Shown here one piece after another: positions 1 to 5,639 of a stretch of DNA of 9,026 nucleotides (positions are counted from its first letter, which is position 1; each line of letters starts with the position of its first letter). The stretch lies in the NCBI GenBank assembly GCA_947626705.1, contig CANQTJ010000064.1, forward strand, positions 1 through 9,026. Direction: 5' to 3'. Under the pieces are notes generated by a model that was not told the DNA's origin, did no database searches, and saw only the letters and a program-made list of their open reading frames with translations. The translations under genes were made by a program, and so were the position numbers. Source of the stretch: an uncultured Clostridia bacterium (GTDB lineage: Bacteria > Bacillota > Clostridia > TANB77 > CAG-508).

Positions 1-76
1 CATGACTAAATTTTTTTTCTCCTGTAACTTTTCCAACTAATGTTAAATAGTTGTTTTCTAAATAATTTGTATCCAA
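1..76 (-). CDS. Single-stranded-DNA-binding-like protein, N-terminal fragment (runs off left edge)
   Basis: Only the first 25 codons lie in the window; the gene continues past the left edge. The reading begins MDTNYLENNYLTLVGKV and continues TGEKKFSH. From memory this matches the start of a family of short clostridial proteins annotated as single-stranded-DNA-binding, which share a (Y)LENN..V.L.G.V......FSHE pattern leading into an OB-fold strand. The start is TTG at 76-74. The choice is fixed by a strong Shine-Dalgarno (AGGGAGG, bases 84-90) seven bases upstream, and no in-frame ATG lies near it. A promoter at 212-240 and a leader of about 130 bases precede it. With 25 residues the family call is tentative; the existence of the gene is much surer than its function. 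Confidence 0.6.
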   Translation of the reverse strand, partial: MDTNYLENNYLTLVGKVTGEKKFSH

Positions 77-99
77 TTTTTTTCCTCCCTTATTTTTTA

Positions 100-123
100 T
101 ATACAAAACTATTATTTTGTATA
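100..123 (-). promoter_or_regulatory. Perfect hairpin just upstream of the ribosome site of the left-edge gene
   Basis: TATACAAAA (100-108) and TTTTGTATA (115-123) form a perfect 9-bp inverted repeat around a 6-base loop. It ends ten bases upstream of the Shine-Dalgarno at 84-90, inside the untranslated leader. There is no T-run to make it a terminator in the gene's direction. It could modulate translation or RNA stability, or be an operator at DNA level; the sequence does not decide. Confidence 0.45.
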
Positions 124-143
124 AGTTTTCTGTAGTTTGCTTT

Positions 144-183
144 AATGCATACTAACAAACATCTATATGTATATGTTTGCATT
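144..183 (-). promoter_or_regulatory. Second hairpin in the leader
   Basis: CAAACAT (156-162) pairs with ATGTTTG (173-179) around a 10-base loop. AATG (144-147) and CATT (180-183) can extend the stem beyond a 7-8-base bulge. It lies between the promoter at 212-240 and the hairpin at 100-123, so the transcript of the left-edge gene would carry two stem-loops. I recognise no riboswitch class. Confidence 0.35.
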
Positions 184-211
184 TATGTTTTTTCTTCTTA
201 GTACATTTATT

Positions 212-240
212 ATTATACACTATTTTTTTGGTTTTGTCTA
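212..240 (-). promoter_or_regulatory. Sigma-A-type promoter for the left-edge gene
   Basis: On the minus strand the -35 is TAGACA (240-235) and the -10 is TATAAT (217-212), separated by exactly 17 bases. This is one mismatch from consensus. The predicted start near base 205 gives a leader of about 130 bases before the TTG codon at 76. Confidence 0.7.
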
Positions 241-440
241 CATAAAAAGTTAAATTTATTTAAATTTTGTATTTTTTTCCACTATTAATATTTATTCTAT
301 ATTTAATTATACTCCTTATTGTAACGTTTATACTTTATAATACTAATATTTTTGCAAATTACAGATTTTTTGGTTATAAGTTCAATATTTATATATATTG
401 TTTATATATATACTTATATATATTTATATAATTATATATT
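241..440. other. AT-rich intergenic spacer without a recognisable gene
   Basis: This spacer lies between the deacetylase remnant and the promoter at 212-240. It is almost entirely A and T, with an ATAT-rich tract at about 380-440. There is an isolated AAGGAG-like string on the minus strand near 320, but no start codon follows it at a usable distance. I see no convincing terminator for the deacetylase and no RNA gene. Confidence 0.5.
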
Positions 441-1215
441 TTATTTTAACGTTTGAACTCCTTGAGAATTTATTTTATAATTTTCTTTATATATTAGTTC
501 AGAAATTGGTACTATTTCATATCCCTTTTGCTTAATATTTTTTAATATCATATCCAATGAATCAGCTGTATGTTTTGTTCCATTATGTGTTAAAATTATA
601 TCTCCAGATGATAATTTTGTATTTAATCTATTCCACATTTCATCACCAGTAATTCCGTTTATAATCTAATGTGTCTAAACTCCATTGAATACTGTAATAT
701 CCTTTATCATTTGCTGCTTTTATAACAGTATTATTGTATTCTCCATAAGGTGCTCTATATAGATTTGTTCTTTTTCCTATAATTTTTTCTATTTTATCAT
801 TACTACTTTCTATTTCATTTATATTTTCTTCATAGCTTAAATTATTAACATGCGGATGTGTGTTACTATGACTGCCTATTTCGTGTCCTGCTTGATATAT
901 TTTCTTTACATATTCAGGAAACTTGTTTATCCAATCTCCTACCATAAAGAATGTTATTTTTACGTTATTTTTTTGTAATATTTCTAATATCTGGTCTATA
1001 TCATCTGCATTCCAAGCACAATTCATTGTTAATGATACCTTATTTTCTGTTGTTTCAACTTTGTATATTGGCAATAGTTTATCTGTACTTGAAGATGCTT
1101 CTACTGTTTCTCTTTGTACAAATTTCACATTTGTTGCCATATAAAGTAAAACTATAACTGTTAATATTGATACTAAATATGTATATATTTTTTCTTTGCT
1201 AAATACTAAAAACAT
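441..1215 (-). pseudogene. PdaB-like polysaccharide deacetylase, split by a frameshift
   Basis: This is a NodB-fold (carbohydrate esterase 4) peptidoglycan or chitin-type deacetylase with an N-terminal membrane anchor (residues about 11-28). It resembles the PdaB group linked to sporulation and cell-wall maintenance. The first frame (1215-643, 190 codons) holds motif 1 as LTMNCAWNADD (62-72), motif 2 as HSNTHP (116-121), motif 3 as RAPYG (154-158) and motif 4 WSLDTLDY (178-185), then terminates five codons later. The second frame (638-441) carries motif 5 IILTHN and the conserved tail. Reading upstream from its first ATG gives GITGDEMW, exactly the expected continuation of LDYK. The break is one extra base, the C at minus-strand position 657. 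The start at 1215 has AAGGTG five bases upstream. Motif 1 has N where the catalytic Asp usually stands. The break may be real decay or a sequencing error. Confidence 0.85.
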
Positions 1216-1360
1216 TTTATCACCTTATCAATATATATTCTCTTATTATAATTTTATTCATATAAAAAAATTAAATTATATTATTATCTTCGATTTTTAG
1301 ATTTTTTACATATCATAATATTATTTGTGTGCAATAACTGTTATTACTCCTTGTTTTAAC

Positions 1361-1399
1361 CAAAAAAATTTAGGAAGGTGATATAACCCACCTCCCTAA
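1361..1399 (-). terminator. Rho-independent terminator of the 70-residue gene
   Basis: On the minus strand the arms TTAGGGAGGTG (1399-1389) and CACCTTCCTAA (1380-1370) form an 11-bp stem with one mismatch and an 8-base loop, followed by a run of seven T. The stop codon of the upstream gene (1398-1396) lies inside the left arm. Confidence 0.85.
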
Positions 1400-1608
1400 G
1401 GATTTTCCTCTAATAAAGACTTTAATTTCTCATACAAGTCTTTTATCAGAGTTGAATTTTCGACTTCTTCAATTAAAGCATTCGCTTCGGAATACAATTG
1501 CAAAATCTTTTCTGCTTCTTCGAGATATTCTATCTCGAAACCCTCAGCCGGTCTGCTGTCACAAAACTTTCTTATTTCCTCTTTAATTTTTAAGAAATCT
1601 CCATTCAT
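1396..1608 (-). CDS. Small acidic helical protein of 70 residues, function unknown
   Basis: I do not recognise this family. The protein begins MNGDFLKIKEEIRKFC and is rich in Glu, Lys and Leu; apart from a short RPAEGFE turn near residues 19-25 it should be almost wholly alpha-helical, with no signal peptide or membrane segment. I chose the ATG at 1608 because AAAGGAG (1624-1618) lies nine bases upstream; an in-frame ATG at 1632 would lie upstream of that ribosome site and has none of its own. It has its own promoter (1646-1674), a palindrome at the expected transcription start and its own terminator, so it is a self-contained unit. By hand count its GC is about 33 percent (70 of 213), clearly above the neighbouring 152-residue gene, parts of which are near 10 percent. 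This suggests a different origin or strong codon constraint. Confidence 0.75.
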   Translation of the reverse strand: MNGDFLKIKEEIRKFCDSRPAEGFEIEYLEEAEKILQLYSEANALIEEVENSTLIKDLYEKLKSLLEENP

Positions 1609-1633
1609 TTTTCTTTCTCCTTTCAAATACATA

Positions 1634-1643
1634 AAGTATACTT
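1634..1643. promoter_or_regulatory. Palindrome at the transcription start of the 70-residue gene
   Basis: AAGTATACTT is a perfect 10-bp palindrome centred about seven bases downstream of the -10 box (1651-1646), which is where +1 is expected. Position and symmetry fit a repressor operator. A 10-bp palindrome can arise by chance in DNA this AT-rich. Confidence 0.4.
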
Positions 1644-1645
1644 AT

Positions 1646-1674
1646 ATTATATCATTTTTTACATTTTATGTCAA
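1646..1674 (-). promoter_or_regulatory. Perfect consensus sigma-A promoter
   Basis: On the minus strand: TTGACA (1674-1669), a 17-base spacer, then TATAAT (1651-1646), identical to consensus in both boxes and spacing. The -35 hexamer is also the last two sense codons (Leu-Thr) of the upstream 152-residue gene. The spacer carries the 11-mer ATGTAAAAAAT, which recurs in other promoter regions of the window. Confidence 0.88.
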
Positions 1675-2124
1675 TTTTAGTTTTTTCTTTATTTTTTCTA
1701 TTATCTTTTGTATAAAATTTTTCTTTTTTATTATTGTTAAACTTGTTTCTTCTACATTTTCTTCATTTCTTTTCTTCTTTTTTTCAAATATATTATCTGT
1801 CCTATATTTTTCTGCGTTTTTATTATCTATATCATAAATTTCTTTCCTATCATTAATTTTAATTTGTGCTTTCTCTTCTTCATCCGCCCAATATTCAATA
1901 TATAAATTAGCAATCAATATTTTTGTTAATTTTGATATATTTTGATTTTCAAAATTTTTTTTACTATCATAAATATATATATAATCATTATCTTTATTTT
2001 TTATATAATTTTTTATTTTATCTTTTGGTATTTTATTTAAATCACTTTTTGATATATATTTCAATATCTCTATTAGCTCAGTATATGATTTAGCGTAATC
2101 TTCTTTAGTATATATATCTATCAT
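1666..2124 (-). CDS. Unknown protein of 152 residues, coupled to the 360-residue gene
   Basis: I do not recognise a characterised family. The N-terminal half (about 1-80) looks like a compact helical domain with the patterns YTELIEILKYISKSDLNKIPKDKI and, at 65-76, LTKILIANLYIEYWA. The second half is lysine- and glutamate-rich (KKKKRNEEN) and ends in a basic amphipathic tail with KIIEKIKKKLK. There is no signal peptide. The ATG overlaps the stop of the upstream gene as TAATG, and the ribosome site AGAGGAGA lies inside that gene's last codons, so translation is probably coupled and the two products likely act together. Base composition is extremely AT-rich. The last two sense codons double as the -35 box of the next promoter. 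Confidence 0.8.
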   Translation of the reverse strand: MIDIYTKEDYAKSYTELIEILKYISKSDLNKIPKDKIKNYIKNKDNDYIYIYDSKKNFENQNISKLTKILIANLYIEYWADEEEKAQIKINDRKEIYDIDNKNAEKYRTDNIFEKKKKRNEENVEETSLTIIKKKNFIQKIIEKIKKKLKLT

Positions 2125-3206
2125 TATTTTTCTCCTCTTTTATCATTTTCAATTTCATTTATATTCACATTATTTTCATGAATATTAACGACTTGTCTTT
2201 CTTTAGCAGTAGTTTCACTTAATGCACTTTTGCCTATATTCTTTGCATCTAAAAATTTATTTCCAATATTAACTATATAATTTAATTGTTTTTTTGGTAA
2301 TCCAAATTTTATTGCAAAATAATATATTTCTCTTGCATTTAAACCAATATTATATAAATTTAAAATATCACTTTTATTAATATCTTCTGGTAATTTCCTG
2401 TTTAGTCCTAAATGCTCTTTTATTGTTTTACTTTTATCTCCTTCATACTCTATAGGAATAGCTGAACTATATTCATAAAGTTTTCCTGTATAATTTGGTA
2501 ATATTTCTTCATCTAAATTTTGTTTTAATTTATCTACATCTTCTTGTGAAATTTGACCTAATTGTAATTTCTTATTTAAAATACTGCTTACTGTTTTTTT
2601 TGCATCCATTAAAATATATTGCATTTGTTTACCAAAATGTACACATATCTGCCCATAGTACGGTAAATCTATAACAAAAGAATCTTTTTTATTATTGTCT
2701 TGTCTATATCCATAAGAAATAAAGTCTGTATATTCTATCTCTGTTTTGTTTAAAATATATAAACTTGCTATTAAATCTTTCATAGCTATAGATTTCCATC
2801 TTAATAGTGCTACTTCATTTTTATGATATAAGTCTTTTTCTTCTGGAGATAACTGTTCACTTTTTATTCTATTTTTATAATATTTAGACATTCTATTAGA
2901 CATAAGCATTAACAATGCCATATTAGTAATTCCGTCAAATTGATCTGTGGCATCTACTGTTCCTAGCGTTCCTTCTAAATAATCTATTTTTGTATATGTA
3001 CTCTTTATTACAGATTTTATATCATCATTTGGTAATTCTATAAGTGAATTTTTAAATCCATCTTCATTTTCTTTTCTTTGTATATATATAAATCTTTTTA
3101 TTTCATCTATACTATTCACTTTTAAAAATGTATTAGTAGTTTTTTGTAATTTCATATAAATATTTCTATAGCTATCATATACAAGTGTTTCTTTTGCATT
3201 TATCAT
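2124..3206 (-). CDS. Unknown protein of 360 residues in the murI operon
   Basis: I do not recognise this protein and assign no function. It is predicted cytosolic, with no signal peptide or membrane segment, and is mostly helical and charged. Visible landmarks: a conserved-looking segment at 178-192 (VIDLPYYGQICVHFG), which may be the core of a small alpha/beta domain; a long charged helical stretch at about 196-235; and at 279-320 a helix-rich part, SDILNLYNIGLNAREIYYF followed by AIKFGLPKKQLNYI, with the spacing of a helix-turn-helix-like unit. The last 35 residues are polar and Asn/Glu-rich, probably flexible. The start at 3206 lies six bases after the murI stop, with AAAGGGAA in the end of murI serving as ribosome site. 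The stop overlaps the next start by one base (TAATG). Confidence 0.8.
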   Translation of the reverse strand: MINAKETLVYDSYRNIYMKLQKTTNTFLKVNSIDEIKRFIYIQRKENEDGFKNSLIELPNDDIKSVIKSTYTKIDYLEGTLGTVDATDQFDGITNMALLMLMSNRMSKYYKNRIKSEQLSPEEKDLYHKNEVALLRWKSIAMKDLIASLYILNKTEIEYTDFISYGYRQDNNKKDSFVIDLPYYGQICVHFGKQMQYILMDAKKTVSSILNKKLQLGQISQEDVDKLKQNLDEEILPNYTGKLYEYSSAIPIEYEGDKSKTIKEHLGLNRKLPEDINKSDILNLYNIGLNAREIYYFAIKFGLPKKQLNYIVNIGNKFLDAKNIGKSALSETTAKERQVVNIHENNVNINEIENDKRGEK

Positions 3207-3212
3207 ATTTTC

Positions 3213-3989
3213 TCATTCCCTTTCAAGGACATTCCTTTTCAATAAGTAATCAAAAAATCTATCTTTTTTTAAATCAGAATTATTAGAATCTATAAATTTT
3301 ATAATTCCTTTATTCTCACTATTGTTAATCAAATTTTTTTCTAGTAATACATCTTTTAAATGTTTTGCTAAATTAGGCGCTCCATTAAAAAATTTTACAT
3401 CTCCTAATACTTGTACTATTTGTTGTTTAATTAATGGATAATGTGTACAACCTAAAACAACATTTTCAACTTTTCCTGAATATTTTGAAAGATTTTCTTT
3501 TAAATAACATTTTATTTTTTCTTCATTACCATTTTCTATAATATCAGCAAGACCTTTACAAGCTAACAAATAAGTTTTATGATTATCATATTTTTCATAT
3601 AATTTATGGAATTTTTCACTTTCTATTGTCCCCTTTGTTGCCATTACTAATGTAGGTTTATCATAGGCAAAATCATATACCATTTTATACGCAGGTTCTA
3701 TTGCTATTATTATTTTTTCAGGATATTTTTCTCTTAATTTTTTTGCTGATTTTGCACTAGCTGTATTACATGCAATTACTATCGCTTTACATTCTTTTTG
3801 TATAAAATAATTTACAATATTATCACATATATTATATATTTCTTCTTCTGTTTTGTCACCATACGGATTATTTTTTGAATCGCTATAATATATATAATTT
3901 TCATTAGGTAATACTTTTAGTATTTCTTCTAAAACTGTTACTCCTCCTATTCCAGAATCAAAAATTCCTATGCTTTTTTCTATGTTCAT
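3213..3989 (-). CDS. murI: Glutamate racemase
   Basis: This enzyme interconverts L- and D-glutamate, supplying D-Glu for the second position of the peptidoglycan stem peptide, and acts in the cytosol without a cofactor. Length (258) is normal. Near the N-terminus IGIFDSGIGG gives Asp11 and Ser12; YYSDSKNNPYGDK (34-46) is the next signature; the first catalytic cysteine is Cys74 in IACNTAS; IEP (98-100) follows; the second is Cys181 in GCTHYPL with His183. The usual late DS(G/A) substrate-region motif reads NGA (202-204), a modest divergence. The ATG at 3989 has AAAGGAAG six bases upstream. It is the first intact gene of a unit led by the decayed hydrolase at 4005-4234, with a promoter at 4272-4300, and is followed closely by two unknown genes. 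Confidence 0.95.
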   Translation of the reverse strand: MNIEKSIGIFDSGIGGVTVLEEILKVLPNENYIYYSDSKNNPYGDKTEEEIYNICDNIVNYFIQKECKAIVIACNTASAKSAKKLREKYPEKIIIAIEPAYKMVYDFAYDKPTLVMATKGTIESEKFHKLYEKYDNHKTYLLACKGLADIIENGNEEKIKCYLKENLSKYSGKVENVVLGCTHYPLIKQQIVQVLGDVKFFNGAPNLAKHLKDVLLEKNLINNSENKGIIKFIDSNNSDLKKDRFFDYLLKRNVLERE

Positions 3990-4004
3990 ATAAAACTTCC
4001 TTTG

Positions 4005-4234
4005 CTACTTTATTAATATTTCACTTTTTATAGATTCGTTTAACATACTTTTAAATTTTTCAGCATCTTCTTTTGTTCCAACAATACTGCCATAATGTAC
4101 AGGAACAGCAATTTTAGGCTTTATTATATTTATTAGTTCTGCCGTTTCTTTGCTATCCATAGTATATGTTCCTCCATTTGTTTTTTATTTATTCTAATGC
4201 TATTATGGCATAATACTTCTATATTTTCTAACAT
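4005..4234 (-). pseudogene. Remnant of a metallo-beta-lactamase-fold hydrolase with its centre deleted
   Basis: Two pieces of one protein remain in different frames. The first, from ATG 4234 (strong AGAGGAGA site four to six bases upstream), reads MLENIEVLCHNSIRINKKQ, a typical first strand of the COG2220-type family. The second, from about base 4180 to the stop at 4007-4005, reads GGTYTMDSKETAELINIIKP, then KIAVPVHYGSIVGTKEDAEKF and a short tail: the family's C-terminal end with the HYGS histidine. The middle, including the HxHxDH metal-binding motif, is absent. The junction is at the A-rich stretch near 4180. The expected product is about 200 residues or more; about 80 remain. A working promoter and ribosome site persist, probably kept because they serve murI 15 bases downstream. 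Confidence 0.8.
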
Positions 4235-4271
4235 ATTTTCTCCTCTTTTATTTATCTTTTATAATATAATA

Positions 4272-4300
4272 AATATACTACAAACATTATTAATTTGCAA
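4272..4300 (-). promoter_or_regulatory. Promoter of the hydrolase remnant-murI unit
   Basis: On the minus strand TTGCAA (4300-4295), a 17-base spacer, then TATATT (4277-4272). Predicted transcription start is near 4265, about 30 bases before the remnant's ATG. It begins directly after the T-run that ends the upstream tspO unit, so the two units are cleanly separated. Confidence 0.6.
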
Positions 4301-4432
4301 GAAAAAAAGCATAAGATTTCCTACAAAATGAAAATTTAAGGTTACAATTCATATCTAGTATCTTAATTATATATTTAACCTTTCTATAAAACTTTTTAAA
4401 CTGTGAATTGTAATAATTTAAGAAAATCTTAT
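4301..4432 (-). terminator. Long imperfect inverted repeat with T-run downstream of tspO
   Basis: On the minus strand ATAAGATTTTCT (4432-4421) pairs with AGGAAATCTTAT (4322-4311) over 12 bp with one G-U. Further in, TTACAATTC (4413-4405) pairs perfectly with GAATTGTAA (4350-4342). About 7 bases on one side and 19 on the other are unpaired between the two stems, and the apical part is about 54 bases. A GC followed by seven T comes right after the 3' arm (4310-4302), as in a terminator for tspO, which stops 11 bases upstream. At 122 bp it is far longer than a usual terminator; a small palindromic element or a structured RNA is possible. I see no target-site duplication. Confidence 0.6.
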
Positions 4433-4443
4433 ACTCACCATAT

Positions 4444-4902
4444 TTATCTATTTAAAAAATATATAGTCAAATTTAAATAAGAAGCAAATAATATCCATAA
4501 TAAGTATGGTATTTGAATAATCCCTGCTATTTTATTTTTTTCGTAAAACTTTTTAATCATAATAATAACAGCTATAATAAGTATTATTATCCAAATAAAA
4601 GCAAATAATCTCCATTTAAATACAAAAAAGAAAATAGACCATAATGCATTAATTGCTAATTGCATATAATATATTCTATCAATTTCTTCATCTGTTAAAT
4701 TTTTACTTTTTATTATTCCATAAGATACTCCCATTAAAATATATAAAATAGTCCATACTATTGGAAATAAAATGCTTGGAGGTGCAAATGTAGGTTGTTG
4801 CAACTCATTATAATCCATAAAATTTGAAACAATCAATCCTACTACGCCTCCAACTATTACTGGAACTAAAATAGATTTTATGTAAGTAATTATTTTATTC
4901 AT
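4444..4902 (-). CDS. tspO: TspO/MBR family membrane protein
   Basis: TspO (translocator protein, peripheral-benzodiazepine-receptor family) is a five-helix membrane protein that binds tetrapyrroles and other hydrophobic ligands; its role in Firmicutes is unsettled. Length 152 is typical. Five hydrophobic segments lie at about 8-27, 44-64, 79-95, 98-116 and 126-149. Family marks: QPTFAPP (36-42) with FPIVWTILYILMG (46-58) in and after the first loop, QLAINALWSIFFF (81-93) in the third helix, and PYLLWILFASYLN (132-144) in the fifth. The start at 4902 follows an AGGGGGG ribosome site. It is a single-gene unit, divergent from the gene at 5085 and ended by the inverted repeat at 4301-4432. No strong promoter hexamers were evident. 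Confidence 0.93.
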   Translation of the reverse strand: MNKIITYIKSILVPVIVGGVVGLIVSNFMDYNELQQPTFAPPSILFPIVWTILYILMGVSYGIIKSKNLTDEEIDRIYYMQLAINALWSIFFFVFKWRLFAFIWIIILIIAVIIMIKKFYEKNKIAGIIQIPYLLWILFASYLNLTIYFLNR

Positions 4903-5084
4903 ACTTTTTCCCCCCTATTATAATTTATGGAAAAAAATATAATATATGTTTAATTTTATTTTTTTTGTACATAATAAAAAAAGAAGTATGATTAAAATAT
5001 TTTGAATACTTAATCTTTGTATTAGTACCAAATTTTTGATAATAAATTTGTGTGCATTTATTTTATTGTATAGGAGTGTTATTT

Positions 5085-5522
5085 ATGGAAAACAAAAATT
5101 TAAATATTCTTGACGAAGTTAACAAAGGTGCTACTATGGGTATGGACGCTATTTCAATAGTATCTGAGAAAGTATCAAATGATAACGAATTTAAAGGAGT
5201 TTTAGATACTGAATATAAAAAATATGAAAAAATCTCTCAAAGAGTTAATGACTTATATTCAAATTATAGTGACAAAGAACCTCATGAAACTAATGCTATG
5301 AATAAAATGATGACTTGGTATGGTATACAAATGAGAACAATGACTGATGATACTACCTCTAAATTATCAGAATTATTAATGCAAGGAACCAATATGGGAA
5401 TTATTGAAGGTAGACGTTTAATGAATCAAAATCCTGAGGCTGATTCAGATGTTAAAAATATTTTAAATGATTTTGTTGTTATGCAAGAAGATAGTGTTGA
5501 AACACTTAAAAAATATTTATAG
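5085..5522 (+). CDS. Ferritin-like four-helix-bundle protein of unknown function
   Basis: The only plus-strand gene here, 145 residues. It resembles small clostridial hypothetical proteins with the pattern ILDEVNKGATMGMDAIS at the start, MTWYGIQMRTMTD in the middle and DSVETLKKYL at the end. Predicted helices at about 5-31, 34-60, 68-116 (probably two with a kink near Gly101) and 119-143 suggest a ferritin-like or DUF2383-type bundle, but I cannot see a complete EXXH di-iron set, so metal binding is not supported. It is acidic, with no signal peptide. The ATG at 5085 is chosen over one at 5052 because AGGAG (5072-5076) lies eight bases upstream and inside the longer reading. It ends at the bidirectional terminator 5531-5590. 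Confidence 0.75.
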   Translation: MENKNLNILDEVNKGATMGMDAISIVSEKVSNDNEFKGVLDTEYKKYEKISQRVNDLYSNYSDKEPHETNAMNKMMTWYGIQMRTMTDDTTSKLSELLMQGTNMGIIEGRRLMNQNPEADSDVKNILNDFVVMQEDSVETLKKYL

Positions 5523-5530
5523 ACAAGAAC

Positions 5531-5590
5531 AAAAGCGGACATTATTAAAATTTTCACTATTTAGAAAATTTTAAAGTCCGCTTTTTGTTT
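5531..5590. terminator. Bidirectional terminator between convergent genes
   Basis: AAAAGCGGAC (5531-5540) pairs with GTCCGCTTTT (5576-5585), a perfect 10-bp GC-cored outer stem. Inside it TTAAAATTTTC (5545-5555) pairs perfectly with GAAAATTTTAA (5564-5574) around an 8-base loop. A T-run follows on the plus strand, and the opposite strand also ends in TTTTG after the stem. It sits between the plus gene ending at 5522 and the DUF362 gene ending at 5640. Confidence 0.9.
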
Positions 5591-5639
5591 GTCTGCGAAA
5601 ATATGAAAAAACTGAAACTTAAAGATTATTATCTTTAAA

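Noticed and set aside
380..440. AT microsatellite as an origin or CRISPR-like repeat
   Set aside because: There is no regular repeat unit with spacers and no DnaA-box cluster; it is simple AT-rich sequence.
643..660. Programmed +1 frameshifting in the deacetylase
   Set aside because: No slippery stop-codon context like that of prfB, no stimulatory site seen, and the family is not known for frameshifting; mutation or sequencing error is simpler.
923..1157. Two overlapping plus-strand open frames inside the deacetylase
   Set aside because: They are antisense to the conserved motifs of the deacetylase, have no ribosome site, and read as low-complexity hydrophobic sequence.
1609..1632. Upstream in-frame ATG for the 70-residue gene
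   Set aside because: It precedes the AAAGGAG site and sits only a few bases after the predicted transcription start, leaving no room for its own ribosome site.
4301..4432. T-box or other known riboswitch
   Set aside because: It lacks a T-box GGTGG-type bulge sequence and any recognised aptamer core, and follows tspO rather than clearly leading the next gene.
5036..5064. Possible promoter TTGATA-N17-TATTTT for the plus-strand gene
   Set aside because: The predicted start would fall on the ribosome site at 5072-5076, leaving almost no leader, and the -10 is poor.
5052..5084. Upstream ATG extending the plus-strand helical-bundle gene by 11 residues
   Set aside because: The AGGAG ribosome site lies inside that extension eight bases before the ATG at 5085, and the extra residues do not look like part of the bundle.
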